Counted from the stretch's first letter, positions 44,715-58,315 are shown. The stretch is DNA of 64,000 nt from Haliotis asinina (GCF_037392515.1 NC_090291.1:34867001-34931000); one strand, 5' to 3'. Numbers and translations are program-made. The notes: generated by a model not told the origin, from the letters alone.

Positions 44715-44991
44715 TAGTGAGTGAGTGAGTGAGGTTAATTCTACGTTGCACTCAGAAATATTCCAGCTTTATGGCGATGGTCTGTAAATAATCGAGTCTG
44801 GACCAGGCAATCCAGTGATGAGCAGCATGTGCATCAATCTGCACAATTAGGAACTGATTGCATGTGTCAGCCACACCAGCAAGCCTGACCATCTGACCCC
44901 ATTTGTCACCTCTTACGACAAGCACAGTCACTTTCAATGGCACGCATGGGTTGCTGAAGGCCTGCCTATTCTATCCTGGACCTTCATGGGT
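44715..44991 (-). repeat. SINE-B copy, minus orientation, near full length
   Basis: AGTGAGTGAGTGAGTGAGGT, AATATTCCAGCTTTATGGCG, CTGTAAATAATCGAGTCTGG, CTCTTACGACAAGCACAGTC and GGGTTGCTGAAGGCCTGCCT to TCCTGGACCTTCATGGGT. Confidence 0.93.
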
Positions 44992-46120
44992 ATGCTAAAT
45001 GAAAAAATAGGCCATTTCCTGAAATGTTCAGAATATATGCCTCTTTGGTTTGTAACCCCCCAGCTCATTTTTAGAACCGAAAGTTGTATTTTTATCAAAT
45101 AATATGTTGGACATTTACATTGAATTTACATGTTTAAGTTACATTTAAATTTACATTTTTTGTAGCACTTTTTAAAGCAGATTCACCATAAAACAGATGT
45201 GTAATCAGGGTCTTGACTTTTTGGGCAAATTATATAATCATGTGGAAATTTGTCAAAAGATATTGAATCTGATCTTGGAGGGTTTTGGATATATCTGCTG
45301 AGTGTGGCTCCAATCTGCTCCCTCGGTCTCCTTTGCACCGTTTGGTTTTGTCTGATTATGGGTTCGGTGAGACTATTTGGTTAGAGAATTACCGGGTAGT
45401 CAGGAACCGCCATGAAACGGGACCCATAATTCCTCTGTGAGACTCTCACTAACGTTCCACTGTGTACAGGAAGATAAACCTTACCCCATGCTTGAACCAG
45501 ACAGAGCCTAGAAGGCCCAGACAAGCAAATACGAACTGAACTGAGCAAGGTCGACTCCTATCAATGACTAAAACCACAGAAGATGCTTCAGAGGAAGGTT
45601 CGCTGTAGGATTGTTACGTCTTTCAACAGATTTCACTTTAAGACAGAACAATTGACAGAGATACCTGATGAAAGTAGAACTTGTTTAATTGGATGGATTA
45701 CAATCTACCTGCTCTTCTTACACCTGTTTGGCAGTGACACAGGTTTACTGAGTACTTCTCTTCCTTCATGTCTGAAGAGTATGGATTATAAGCTCTTCAA
45801 ATCGTCATGCATGATTCTGTGTTTGATGTTTGTTTCAAAGGAAATGATCAGTCAAATATACCTGTATGAAGATAGGGAGAATATTCTGGACAGCAGGCTT
45901 CCTGGAACTGTGATAAGATAGTCCAAACTTCAATGTCAATAACTAAATCTAATTTCATTTTGATTTGTTCCTGTAATTTACCGCTATCCAATAATGTATT
46001 TCACACATTCACATGTTGCCCAGAGACATTACAAGGGAGCCAAGACATATATAGGCAGTTGAAGAGGTGCTAGGCTGTCCTAATGGGAGCCCAAACAAGT
46101 TTCATTTGAGCAGTTCAAAC
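44992..46120. other. Intron-like sequence
   Basis: A frame at 45583-45921 (+, 112 codons) contains a hydrophobic stretch but no recognisable family or splice framing. Confidence 0.4.
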
Positions 46121-46414
46121 CAGTGTGATTGTCTGGGCGATTTTAGTTAGGGTAGTAGTGTATGCCAAGCCAGTGACCCCGTGTTCAATTCCCTACAATG
46201 GTACAATTTGTGAAGCCCATTTCTATTGCGTTACTAGTGTGAATGTCTGTGCGATTTTAATTAGGGTAGTCTAATGGTTGAAGTTTTGACTTGTCAAGCC
46301 AATGATCCAGGGTTCGATTCCCACATTGGTACAACGTGTGAAGCCCATTTCTAGTCCCACTCATGATACTGTTGGAATATTGCTAAAATGGGCATAAACT
46401 AAACTCACTCATTC
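46121..46414 (+). repeat. SINE-A with its head and 5' flank tandemly duplicated
   Basis: A unit of about 114 bp starting AGTGTGATTGTCTGGGCGAT occurs at about 46122 and again at about 46235 (AGTGTGAATGTCTGTGCGAT). Each holds the SINE-A head (GGTAGT.TA.TG, GTTCAATTCCCTAC / GTTCGATTCCCACA) and the GTGAAGCCCATTTCTA body. Only the second has the tail GTTGGAATATTGCTAAAATG to AACTCACTCATTC. The duplication includes unique flank, so it took place after insertion. Confidence 0.88.
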
Positions 46415-47380
46415 TAATTACAATGCCTTGTCCGAGCTGGCAGGTAGTACCTTTGACAGCTGTATCTTAAAGGGTTGATACTTGTATGTGAAAACACATT
46501 GCTACTTGTAGCTGTACATGAAACAAGCGCATTGTAGAATATCTGTTCAGCGATCTGCTTGATCTTCAGAGCAGACAAATATTTTCCTCATAGTTCAATA
46601 ATGGAAGAAAATTTACTTCCCCTGCTCTGATGATCTGACAGTTTCCTTGTGTTTTTTTTGTCGACAAGTTAACTGTCCATCACGTTATCTCTCTGAACTT
46701 GACAAATTTGGGCAGATATTTCTATAAGCATCTCTAAAACCATTCCATTGTATGTGTGTTGTTTAAGTATCCAATGCATGAAAGAATGTTTTGATACAGT
46801 GATGAAATGGAGATAACAGCCTCCTTAACAAGTTAGGAGCATTCTACTGTGAAATTTTATGGCCAAGTAGTGTGGTTCTGCTTGGGGGACTACAGGCATC
46901 AAAGACAGGCATGAGATAGCTTCTGGAAGGTGTTCGTCACCGTGTCAAGAGGGTGAGACTAGCCCTTGTTAACAGGCATCCATTTCCTCATGTTCTAAGT
47001 GTTGCTATGTCTGAATTGCTGCGGGCAAATAACAAATCATTTCACTGTCAACCACATACCCTAGCCATGTCCCCTGACCTCACGGACAGGTAAAAGTCTT
47101 TGATCTTTCTCAGGTGAGACAGTGAGTCCCATGTGAAACTGGACCTTGAAACATGAGATAGCTACCACCAGTAAAATATACCTCTTTATAGCAACAACAC
47201 TTGAAACATGGCAGGGAGGTCCACAATAAAGACAGGTTTGTACATTTTAGAAATGTTGTGTTCTACAATGTTTTAGACACAGTTTAACTGTCTATTTGGG
47301 AAATTATTGCTCAGATACAAAATAGTGGGGTGATATTTTGTCAGTAGTTTATCAGACACCACAATTATCTGGCATGTAAT
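46415..47380. other. Intron-like sequence
   Basis: No exon, RNA or repeat supported. Confidence 0.4.
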
Positions 47381-48160
47381 TGTGTGAGCTGTGTCCCTTT
47401 GCTGACAGGATGTGTTGAAACTTCCTGATTGTGATCCATGGTTTATACCGATCTACCCTAACTAGTATTACTATCTTCATCTACCTCCATTTCACTTCTG
47501 GTGTGTTTTGTCAGAATTGTGTCCCTTTGCTGACAGGATGTGTTGAAACTTCCTGATTATGATCCATGGTTTATAAGCTCTATACCGATCTACCCTAACT
47601 AGTATTACTATCTTCATCTACCTCCATTTCACTTCTGGTGTGTTTTGTCAGAATTGTGTCCTTTTGCTGATAGGATCTACTGATTCTTCCTGAGTATGAT
47701 ACATGGTTTGTAAGCTCTATACCGATCTACCCTAAATAGTATTACTATCTTCATCTACCTCCATTTCACTTCTGGTGTGTTTTGTCAGAATTGTGTCCTT
47801 TTGCTGATAGGATCTGCTGATTCTTCCTGAGTATGATACATGGTTTGTAAGCTTGCTTTTTACCTATCTGCCCTCACCAGTGTTATTGCCTACAACTGCC
47901 TCCATTTCTTTTCTGGTTTGTTTTGTCAAGGTTGTGTCCCTTGATTGATAGGATCTGCTGATCCACCCTGACAGTATTCATTGTTTCTAGGCTCTATATT
48001 AATCTGGGCTCACCAGCAGCTACCTCCCTTTCACATCTGGTGTGTGTTATCAGAGCTGTTTCCCTTTGGTGCCAGGATCTGCTGATCATCCATTATTTGT
48101 AACCTCCCCTCTTCACTAACATTAATATTAAGCCAAGCTACATCACTTCAGTCTTTTATC
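47381..48160. repeat. Tandem repeat, about 137-bp unit, about 6 copies
   Basis: The unit runs GTGTCCCTTTGCTGACAGGA, TTCCTGATTATGATCCATGG, GCTCTATACCGATCTACCCT, CATCTACCTCCATTTCACTT, CTGGTGTGTTTTGTCAGAAT. The first three copies are very similar; similarity drops steadily to the right and the sixth is barely recognisable. Confidence 0.92.
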
Positions 48161-51100
48161 CATCAGCGAATGGACATGGTGCGTTATGTTATTAAACACA
48201 AACTCTACAGCACGAAACCCAAGTTCATTCCCTCATTCCTGGAGTGTACAAGCTAAGGCTGTAGTGATATCAGCAGTAAGTTGCATACAGGGGATTACAA
48301 GACACTTAAACTGGTTCAACTGAGCCTGCTAAGCCATTTCGCAATCCCAGACTGTTCTACCAGTGTCTCTCACCGGCGCACAACCACTCCACACTCAACC
48401 GCGCTCCCCATGACAGCTTCAAACCTATCAGGTGTTATGTTGACGAGGTGTTATGTTAATCAGGAGATGATCACCTGTTTCAAATTCGGCAGGTAGAATG
48501 ATTCACTCCCAACTACTCAAACCCTTGCAAATGCACTGAAGCCAATTTGCACTAGTTATTGATAGCATTTTGAATTAGAATTTTTTTCAGGGATTTTCTT
48601 GTTCATAATCACAGTAGTACTGATCTCCAAAATGAAACACAAATGAAATGAAAAAATGCAAATTGTTTAGGAGCTATTTCATGTTATATTTAGGTATGAT
48701 ACCTTTTTTATTACGTTCGTTATATAAGGTGTTAACATATAGCTGATACCTCTAAGGGATTGAATTATTCAAATTTCAAATTTCATTTCATCCGGATTAG
48801 AATGCCGACCACCCAGAAGTTTGAAATTTGCTGTTTCATATGGCCCAAAGAAATGACTTTGCCTCAAGCAATATATTTCATTTTTTAGTTATTTAATCAG
48901 TTTCTGATAAAACAAATGGTAAAACAGAAATTTTATTGGAATGCATGGTGATCTCATTATCACTGCTCCTTGGGAACAGTGAAACTGAACTGTTTGACAT
49001 TACCAGCCCTGTATCATCTTTGAAAGATATTCGACTCATGTTTTTGTCTAATATTTCTGAAAGATTCAAATTAACAAAGTGTTTAAGTTCAGTCACAAGG
49101 GTATCGTTAACTTAAGTTTTATGAAAGAAACAATGGCTTGAGTGACCAGTCATTTGACGTTCATTGGACCCAGTGATCAAGTGGATTTAATTTGATGAAA
49201 GATCAAAGCCTGGTCGTACCTCCAGGGCACGAAGATACCTTTGGTTGACATCAAAAGTTGGAAGAGAAAACCTGCGGATAGGGAACAAAACAATCAATTC
49301 TCTTCGCATGTTTCGTTTCCTCGACTGTACGAGGCTGCTGAGAAGAGGTCAGCAGGAAAATGGACACCGATTTGAGGGGAATATTTGATCTTTACCAACC
49401 AGATGGGGAGACAATCGTTATGATGACCTGGCAATCACTTTGAAACCCTATCGGGCATGTGATCAGAGAAGAAGTTGACGGACGGCCTCCAGGGACGACA
49501 CTATCAGGGGACAATTAACTCCCTTTTGTGAGAAACTCTTTTGTAAAGGAAATCCATTTGCATATTTGGAAGTTGTGTTTTTGTTGGCCTTGATTTCTTC
49601 TTCACTGTGGATTAATTACAACTTCCTGTTCGACAAGCTATCTCCGACATAGCTGTTTTTAATGTGGCCCTCAAATGGGCCTAGATGATTAACAGAAATA
49701 ATTTTCTTTTGACAAAAACTCACACATGCAAATGGACATATTGTTGTGAATTTGAAATAATTATTTTCTAAATTTCCCATCAATTTAATTATTTAACTGT
49801 GAATTTGATTATGATATTGCCTTTCATCAATTTACCTAATCAAAGAAGCATGTCCGTAAGTCAGAGGGATCAGTTTTATGAATTTACATTTTGGGGAAGA
49901 CAATATGAAAGGTGAGTAATGGGTGGCATGGGGTTGTAAGAAGGTACTGTTGTGTTATGGGGGAGGGGCAGTAGACTAGACAAACCCCTCAGGGGTTCAT
50001 CTTAGTTTTGCTCAACTGTTTGAAGCTAAAAGTTGGCTCGGAGACAAATCTTAATCATTCTTTGAATAATGAACGCCAAGCATCATCCCATATATGATAG
50101 ATCAGCTTGAAATTTCAAAAGTCACAAAAATACCTCAAAGTGGGACAGACTTTTGATGTGCAGCAGATGGATTTGATGAATGTTTTGTTGTAATCGCGAG
50201 TCCAGTTATTACAATCTCACCTTTGAAGCTTCAGGTTGTGAGTAGCACAATAGCCAAGTGGAATCAACCCTTACTGACGGAACAAGGAATGTTACTAAAC
50301 TTTTTTTTTCAAAAATACCAACTTTTTGTTCAGGTTTTCTTACTTATGTCACTGTCTCTCATTTTGTAGTTACATTATTAAACTTCAGAAAGAAAAAGGC
50401 CTTATTTTAGCCCTCTACCAAACTTTGTGTGAAAGAAACTTTATCTATTATGAGCTGTTTGCCAGCTTTGAAACGGTTTTAAGAGATTTATTCAGCATTT
50501 TTAAGAGGTGATAAAAGTCTTTTGAAAATCCATCTTCTTTATATCTGAAGAGTAAAAAGCTGCATGTCAAATGGGTTGACTATAAACTGTTTGAAATTAA
50601 GAACAGACTCGGATATAAAAAGTATAAATGCTCACTGTGATACGATGCCCTGTACGACTACTCGCTTTGAAATTGCAAGTTCTGCAATTACCCTCCGTAG
50701 ATTCTGTTCAAGGAGAGCCTCTATTGAATTTCCTTTAATCTTTTTTTGCACAAGTGCTTTGACATAGACAGAATTAGCTAAACTTTGACTTTTTCTGGGA
50801 TTTTTTTTGGTTTAACTTGAAATAATGTCCAGTGATTTGTGAATTATCAATACTGGCCCTCTAAGCATTACAGAAGTTTGGTTTTAAAGAATTAATTGTT
50901 TTTTTTTTCAAATTCCTTGTATATGCGAAAAAAGAGCTCATAAACTACTGGCTTGTTACAAAGGCTGTGTATAAGCTTGGTGTTGCCCTGATGCTTGATG
51001 TAAGACGCAGTAGAACAGAGTGATTTTGCTCAGTTCCTTCTCCCTGGCTTTACCCCTCACTGATACCCCTTCAAAGGACATCCCTGGCTTTTGATATCTG

Positions 51101-53804
51101 TCTTCACTGAGCTAATGGTTATCTTCAGTCTCAGGAAAATAGTATCTTCAGACAATCCCTGAGTTCAACATTGGCAGACGCGACCTGCCAAAAAGACAGT
51201 CTGCTCCTGGCAATGGCTTTGTGACTTCTTTGAGAAGAGTTCTCAAAGATTTTGTATCATTTTATGGCGTCAAAAATTTAAGCTCGGAAATAATTTTATT
51301 TTCTTGATAACCCCACATCTTAGGAATGTTATTATGGAGTACCTTCGTGGATTAAGCTAAATGGGCACAAGATGGACTGAGATGTGATAATTACTTTGAT
51401 CAACGATCAGAAGCAACCAATGGGTAGCCCTAACAAATTGATCACTTGAAAGCTAATAAAAAGAAATTATTTTTTGCCCACAATCAATTCCTTTATAGCT
51501 AGCTGCCTGACGACTTTTTCCAATGATGAACACAGCTATTCATGTCAGGTCTGGAGCGAACAGGAATAAGCGAAAACCCTGACAGACTTAACTGAATACT
51601 TTGGTGTTTGTAATCTTTAAGAAGTGCTCAAAGCTCCCTTCAGTATTGAAAGACTGTGTTAGTGTTCCTTATTAGATGAAAAGCAGTTGTCGGGTAACAG
51701 TCTCGGAACATGCGTTTGACATCCTTTTAGACAAAATCTTCCTATTGATGATTTGATTATCCCAAAAGGAAGAGTAGTTGTTAGGTGAATTTTTTCGGTG
51801 GTTTTCAAAGTCTTGGACCAGTATGACTAGATTAGCCTATAATTAGACCGACCAGAGTATTTACTCCATAGCAACGTTGTAATAAGATTCCTTTGATGAT
51901 TGCAAGGACTGTCCGACTTCAAAAGATAGAGATACTCTTGTGTGGTAGATGTGATCTTGTTTGTTTAACGATCAGTTCAATTAAAGTAAAACATAGGACA
52001 GATGATCCTATATATCCTTGATAAATCATCTCTATGCAACTGCCCTCCTTTGATGAGAATACAGATAAATAAATTCACAATGTTTTTGTTGTGTTTTCTA
52101 ATCAGTCAGTTTTAAGCATTTGATAGAAGTCTATATAGGGTTCTGTTTGATCTGCTTGACGCTTTATAACACAAAGGTAACTGATGACTTTAAAACAAAT
52201 AATGGATCCGAGAGTTTGATATTTATTTTGCACTGTTTATCTCAGCGATCTAAGATTGTATGTTACTTGTCAATACTGAGATTCTGCCTGGTCTCTAGCC
52301 CATGGCTTACGTCCGTTGTCCATGTACATCCGTCAGTACATGTCAATAACAGGCTGACTAGACATTTATTGATGTGTCGTCAAAACGGGGTTAAACTCTG
52401 ACCTTGTAATTGTCTTCAAACAGCGGGTCTGTACTCTCTGCTAATGTATTGTAAATAAATATTAGGTTAACCTAAGATGAAATATATTTTTGACATTTAA
52501 TGTTTTTTTAGTTATTTTTCTATGCTTTGATCATAATTTAAAAAATCTTGTAGCAGACAAAAGCTCAGTTGACAATGGATTGATTTTTGTGTTTTATTAT
52601 TTGTTTTCATGCAGCTAATTTACTTTGAATTTTTAATACATTTGTCAGGATGGAGACTAAATTGGAGTGAGATTGTATATAATGAGCTTGTTCCACCAAG
52701 TGTTTACTTTATTCTGATCTATCTAAGATGAATATTCAACAGCTAGCCAGATACCTCCTGAAAACACAGGATCAAAGACAAACCAAACATTATTTCCGAG
52801 TGTGGAAATAGTTTTACATGCTGTAACATGGCCTATAGAAGAGGATGGAATACTCTGTCAGAGAATCTGTCATTTTAATTATCATGTGGAGAAATCGTTA
52901 TGCACAGAGCAGATGGGCAGACAACTTTTGTTGCATGTCTTCCAGGGGAGATAACTGTATTGACTCTTCTGTAGAAGGTGAAAGTATGTGTGAAGATAAG
53001 AGCCAAGGTGAGAGGAGATTCCCCATGATCCAGAGCATTTTAAATTAGCAGGTTTTTCTGTCTTGAAGGCAGACAATTAGGTAGAATTCTTGCCTTAGGG
53101 ACCTTCTACAACGAGTTGTTGATACACAGATGAGATTTTTGCTACAGATTAGCAGAAACAGGAACCTTTCAGTACAGTTTAGTGTTATCGAGGTGCATGT
53201 GCATTATTAGTGCCTTTTTAATCTTGCTATATTGCTGTAAACATTATTTATAGAGAATGTGGCAGATTTTCAAGCACAAATGTTTTGACATTACATGATT
53301 TGGCAGTTTGATGAGTAAGTTTACGGGGCTTTGGTTGGAAGGGAGTTTGCTGGATTCTGTACTGCTTTAGGTGCCAAGAAATATTTGACATTCAGTCAGT
53401 GGTACCGATAAGGTTAGGGAGTACTTTGTGATATAGAGATTCATCTTGGATTTCAGACATTTTGACCTTGGAAGACAGTTTTGAAGGAAAAAAGACATTT
53501 GGCCATATTTTTTAAGTCCGTTTTTTTTTTTAATATTTCATTCAATGAATGATTGTAAGATTACAACATTGACAATGCTGCATGATTATTGGTCTTATTA
53601 TCAGTTAACGTATGCCACCTGTGTAAAGTGATACCATTGGTTGTTACCATGGTAACAAGTCTTCACAAGTTTATTTATTTTGGAATATTTACTTTGTATC
53701 AGGATGTGGACTGAATGAATTCCTAAAACACCAATGGCTTCATGCTTTTTCGGAGTCAAACCCAGACTTAGCATTACATACAAGTGCTTTGCCAGGCCAC
53801 CCAA
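48161..53804. other. Long intron-like stretch, repeat-poor
   Basis: This is the longest stretch of the window without SINE or minisatellite sequence. No exon supported. Seven ATCAAAG/CTTTGAT motifs (TCF/LEF core) lie between 49202 and 52777. The lack of repeats may mean constraint, for example on enhancers, or chance. Confidence 0.45.
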
Positions 53805-54264
53805 GTGAGTGCATGCATCAATGAGTGAGTGAGAGAGAGTGAGTCAGAAACTGGGTGTGTGAGACAGTAAGTCAGTGAGTGAGTGTGTAAGCCAGTATGT
53901 GAGTTATGAGGAGTTAATGGAATTAATGAGTCACAGACTGGGTAAACCGGTGACTTTGTGAGTGAATGAATGTGTAAGCCAGAGAGTAAACCATTGAGGG
54001 AGTAAACTAGTGATTGAGTGTGACAGCCAGTGAGTGTATAAGCTAGTAAGCTAGTAAGCCAGTAAGTCAGTGTATAAGCCAATGAGTCAGTGTGTAAGCC
54101 AGTGAGTGTGTGAGAGAGTCAGTGTGTAAGCTAGTGCATGTGTAAGTTAGTAAGCCAATGTGTCAGTGTGTAAGCTAGTGAGTCAGTGTATAAGCCAGTG
54201 AGTGTGTAAGCCAGTGTGTGAGGAAGTGAGTGTATAAGCCAGGGTGAGGGAGTGAGTAAGTAAG

Positions 54265-54300
<36 letters not shown>

Positions 54301-54318
54301 TGATAAGTGAGCAAGTGA
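53805..54318. repeat. Low-complexity GTGAGT/GTAAGCCA array ending in (AG)n
   Basis: Irregular alternation of GAGTGAGTGTGTAAGCCAGT-like phrases, followed by an uninterrupted (AG)n run at about 54266-54297. It may descend from a SINE tail (GAGT)n. Minus-strand frames rich in Leu, Thr and Ser (THSLTHS) are artefacts. Confidence 0.9.
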
Positions 54319-55855
54319 CTGCTGTAATCAGCAAATGAATAGAAATGTGATTGAAATGAAATCCCTTGCCTGATGGTATCAGCTTGATTTGCAGAGCTCA
54401 CACTGGGTGGTATGTGAATTTATTACCACTGATAACTATAATCAGTATTGAATCTTAATGAAACATACAAGAATGTGGTTTCTGTCAAATATCTTCACCT
54501 GAAATATGTGGGCAATCCTGTCCCGTGGCTAATATTAGATTGTCTGTGCTCTATCTGCCAATCTTGAAGGAACTGAAGATGGTATCAGTCCCCTGGCTGA
54601 ACAGATACAGCTGAGACTATTTTCCTATGAACAAGTAATTGGATTATGCCAGGTGATGTAAGGTTGAACCTGTCATTGTGATGCCTTAATGTTTATAGCC
54701 ACATCACTGGAGTTTCGAAACTATACTGCTCAAAGTTTGATAAGGATATTCAGATAAATAGTGATAATATTACAAATATATATAACTTTTGACATTATGA
54801 GAATCAGTTTGGTGCATAAAATATCCCTGTATAAATTTGTGTAGCTTAATATTTTATATGTGGTAATGATCTGTAAATGATCAGAAGATTTCTTCTCTAT
54901 ATGCAACTTATGTTGTTTATGCAACAGTTAGTTTTGCTGTTGTCAGTTTTTGAAGCCTGTTTTGACAATTTTACTGTAAAGAATTCTCCTAATCATGTAG
55001 ACAAAAACACTCCATAATTTGTTCCCGTTACTCATCACAGCTTTGGATATTCAGCCAGCTAATGACTTATATTCCTTATGTTTAGTTGTAATCAGAATAT
55101 GATTTCCTCTGTGGTAGTCTGATGGCCATGTTAGTTCACCAATCTCCCCAGAGGGCTGGAGACAAATCACATGGTCTTTGATCTGGGAAAACAATTACAA
55201 GAAGCCCAATATGGTGAAGCTGGAAATCTGTGAAGTTGTAGACAATTTGGCGAGGACAGGCACTCCACTAGTTCGTCATTGTCACAAGTTTAATTACTTC
55301 ATGGACTTGTGGATGTTTCTCCGTTATTGCATTGTCTTTTAAAAAATTAAAAAAGGTTCGTTTCCTGATTGACCAATATTATTGTCTCTTGTTTTGTAAA
55401 TCTGGAGGCAAAGTTATTGCCTTTTCAGAGTTCGTGTTTTCAATGGATGCTTAAAAGGGATTTCTTTTGGCTTTGGGTTTGTTTAAAAAATTGGTGTTTA
55501 ACTTAAATTCAGGGGCTAGAAGAGGAGGGGAGGGTGATTGTTGTTGGTTGAACTGATAATGTTGAATATTGGTAAAAATCATAATCATCATCTTAATGAC
55601 CTGGCTAGCCTTGGCCCAGTGATAATACATGGATGTAGTATAAAATATAAAACAGGCCGTGATGAATTGACTAGTTGTTATGCCAGTCTTTTATTTACAG
55701 CTTGTCTTTGTTATTTATATAATTTTAACTCACTAATAAAGAGATGTTTAACTTCTGCTGACTAGGTGTGAGAGGGGACAAGTCATGAGTGTTTTTTTTT
55801 CTATTTTCATCTTTACCTTCATCTAATATTTTTATGCGTTCAGTCATTCCATTCC
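54319..55855. other. Intron-like sequence
   Basis: An open 114-bp block at 54539-54652 between TTAG and GTGATG is discussed as a doubtful exon in the findings. Otherwise nothing supported. Confidence 0.4.
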
Positions 55856-55864
55856 ATACATACA

Positions 55865-55927
<63 letters not shown>

Positions 55928-55930
55928 ATA
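55856..55930. repeat. (AAAT)n microsatellite, about 17 repeats
   Basis: TAAATAAATAAATAAATAAA continues without visible interruption from about 55864 to 55930. It yields the (YLFI)n minus-strand frame, an artefact. Confidence 0.97.
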
Positions 55931-56624
55931 CGTAGACACACACATACACAAAGATTATCACTGAATTTCAGAGTCAGATGATTTTTAAACATTATTTGAG
56001 GTTGTTTCATGCAATGACAGATGTTTGTGTTAAACCATTTGTGCATAAAAAATAAATGTTAATTTACGAGTATGCCCCCAACGTAACCACTAAGTTCAGT
56101 CGAAATGACAAATGTTCATGATTTTTAAACCGGGGAGGATGGTATGTTGGTATTTCTATGACTTAACAATCAGTGAGTCCTCACAGTGTGCTCTTGGCAA
56201 GCAAAGGGTTGTCTCTCACAATGTTCATGGGGGTCACTGAGTGCACGTCTACTCACAGAGACTCCAGGCAGCACAACAGATTGTAGCAGAGTTTGAAACA
56301 CCGAGCACATTGCCCTATACCATGTTGCTATCCAAAGCTAATAATGTGGTATCTGAGTGTTATTTTTACTGGCGATGCAGATTTGTCGATGGATTGGTCC
56401 ACCAGGAGCATAAGATAACGACACCTGTAGTCCCATGGGTAAAAAGAGATTGTTACATTTTTTAATTAGTTACATAGCAGTCGACATTTAGCAGTGCTCA
56501 GGTTGACACGCAGACTCCAAAATAAAGTCAACTGTTCATAAAAAAGTTCTGGAAAGAAGAGCTCATAGTTGAGAAGGTGAATGTAAGTTACCTGAGCTGA
56601 AAAAAGGTATAAGCTACTGGAGCT
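55931..56624. other. Intron-like sequence
   Basis: No exon, RNA or repeat supported. Confidence 0.4.
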
Positions 56625-56885
56625 ATCGCAAGGATGTGTATATAGGCCTGGGAGCAATCTAGGAGATGAATATAGGCTGCTAAAGCTGTAAAGGGATGTG
56701 TATATCAGGCCTGGGAGTACGAAAGGGATGAGTATAGGCTGCTAGAGCTGTAAAGGGATGTGTATATAGGCCTGGGAGCAGTATAAGGGATGAGTATAGA
56801 CTGTTAGAGCTGTAAAGGGATGTGTATATAGGTCTGGGAGCAGTATAAGAGATGAGTATAAACTGTTAGAGCTGAGAAGGGGATC
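56625..56885. repeat. Minisatellite, about 62-bp unit, about 4 copies
   Basis: CTGTAAAGGGATGTGTATAT, AGGCCTGGGAGCAGTATAAG, GGATGAGTATAGACTGTTAG, AG recurs with small differences; the first copy is partial. Confidence 0.9.
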
Positions 56886-57636
56886 GGGGTAAGTGTATTA
56901 ATATATATGTGCTCTGTGGAATGCATGAGAGGGGAGACATTCTTATTAACATTAAATTCCTGTTGTGTTCATTTTGTTCACAGAGAATCGTCTGATGATT
57001 TGTGAATGGTCTGATGGTTTGTTTTATTACATATACACAGCCATTATCCTACTGTATGACAGTCCGTATTATCTATACTTTAAAAGATAAATCACTTTAT
57101 TCAGTATGGGAAATCTTTCAAGACTTTTAACCCTTTAACCTTTAGATGGGCAGTTTGTTCAATGTACATTGATTAAACAGGTTTGTTCTTACAACTTGAA
57201 GTAGGTTTCTTTGTTGGCAAGAGAAAGCTCAGGTATGTGATATCGGCTATTTGACAGAATATAAATCTGTATCACTGTCACCTCTGAACATATCCAAAGA
57301 GGATAATGCCAAACAATAGAAAAACCATAGTGTATCATCGTTATGAATTGTTACTTATTATAATCTCAGGAGCAGTAAATTGCCAGCCACAATGGCATAC
57401 TTCCAATGTCAGCCTTTTAAGAAAGAGATCAGTCGATGCTGATGAAGTTTTTTAAACCATACAGATCTGAAACTACCTTGATGTCCCTACCGAAGGGATG
57501 ACATTATGTCATAATTTATGGAGCTATAAATTTGGTGGAGACAAGCTTTGATACAGAAACTCAAGCTCTTGATGTAAGAAATATGAGAATGGAAACCCTT
57601 TGCTGACATGGTGGATGTTGGAGAAAGAAGCACTCT

Positions 57637-57830
57637 AAGAACATTTGTTGCCCATAAAGAATATTCCATGCAGTGAATGTGAGCTATGGGTAGTCTGAGA
57701 TAGGTTGAGGGTATTCTTGGGTACCAGAGTTCGCTGAAAAAACTTGTTCAAGGCATCGTTAGGAACATTTGTTTCCCATAAAGAATATTCCATGCAGTCA
57801 GATAATGAGCTGACGGGTAGCCTGTGATAG
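57637..57830. repeat. Diverged direct duplication, about 124-bp period
   Basis: AACATTTGTTGCCCATAAAG with AATATTCCATGCAGT is repeated as AACATTTGTTTCCCATAAAG, AATATTCCATGCAGT, each followed by GAGCT..GGGTAG.CTG.GATAG. Confidence 0.85.
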
Positions 57831-58011
57831 CCATTGGGTAGTCATGGGTTCAGGAGTTTGCTGCAAACATTTGTTGCATTCTAAGCTTTGGGTGGAGACC
57901 ATTTTACTGTCCTATGAGGTCTTATATCAGGAATAATTCACAGAACACAACTCATTTTTAAGATGAATTAGGTATACTGCTGTCATGTAAGTAGGTATAG
58001 TTTTATACCTA

Positions 58012-58150
58012 TATTGCTGCTTATAGCAATATTCCACCTTTATCATAGTGGAAGGACACCAGAAATGGGCTTCATACAGTGTACCTATGTTGGGGAGTCA
58101 CACCTGACCTCCTGTGTGATGAGAAATGGCTTTGACAACTAGGGTACACC
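58012..58150 (-). repeat. SINE-A copy, minus orientation
   Basis: GCTTATAGCAATATTCCACC, AAGGACACCAGAAATGGGCT, ATGTTGGGGAGTCACACCTG, then CTTTGACAACTAGGGTACACC represents tail, body, B-box-like and A-box-like segments reversed. Confidence 0.82.
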
Positions 58151-58315
58151 ACTGCCCAATGTCATGCAGAGAAACTGTGGAACGGGAGATTCCAAAGTTA
58201 ATATTAAGTGGTTTGAGATACCAAGAATTGAGATATTTTGTTTTTAGTTTCCATGGTTTAGGATGTAAGGTTTGAAATTTTGTTGTTTGAGACACTAGTG
58301 TTTGAGATACCAAGG

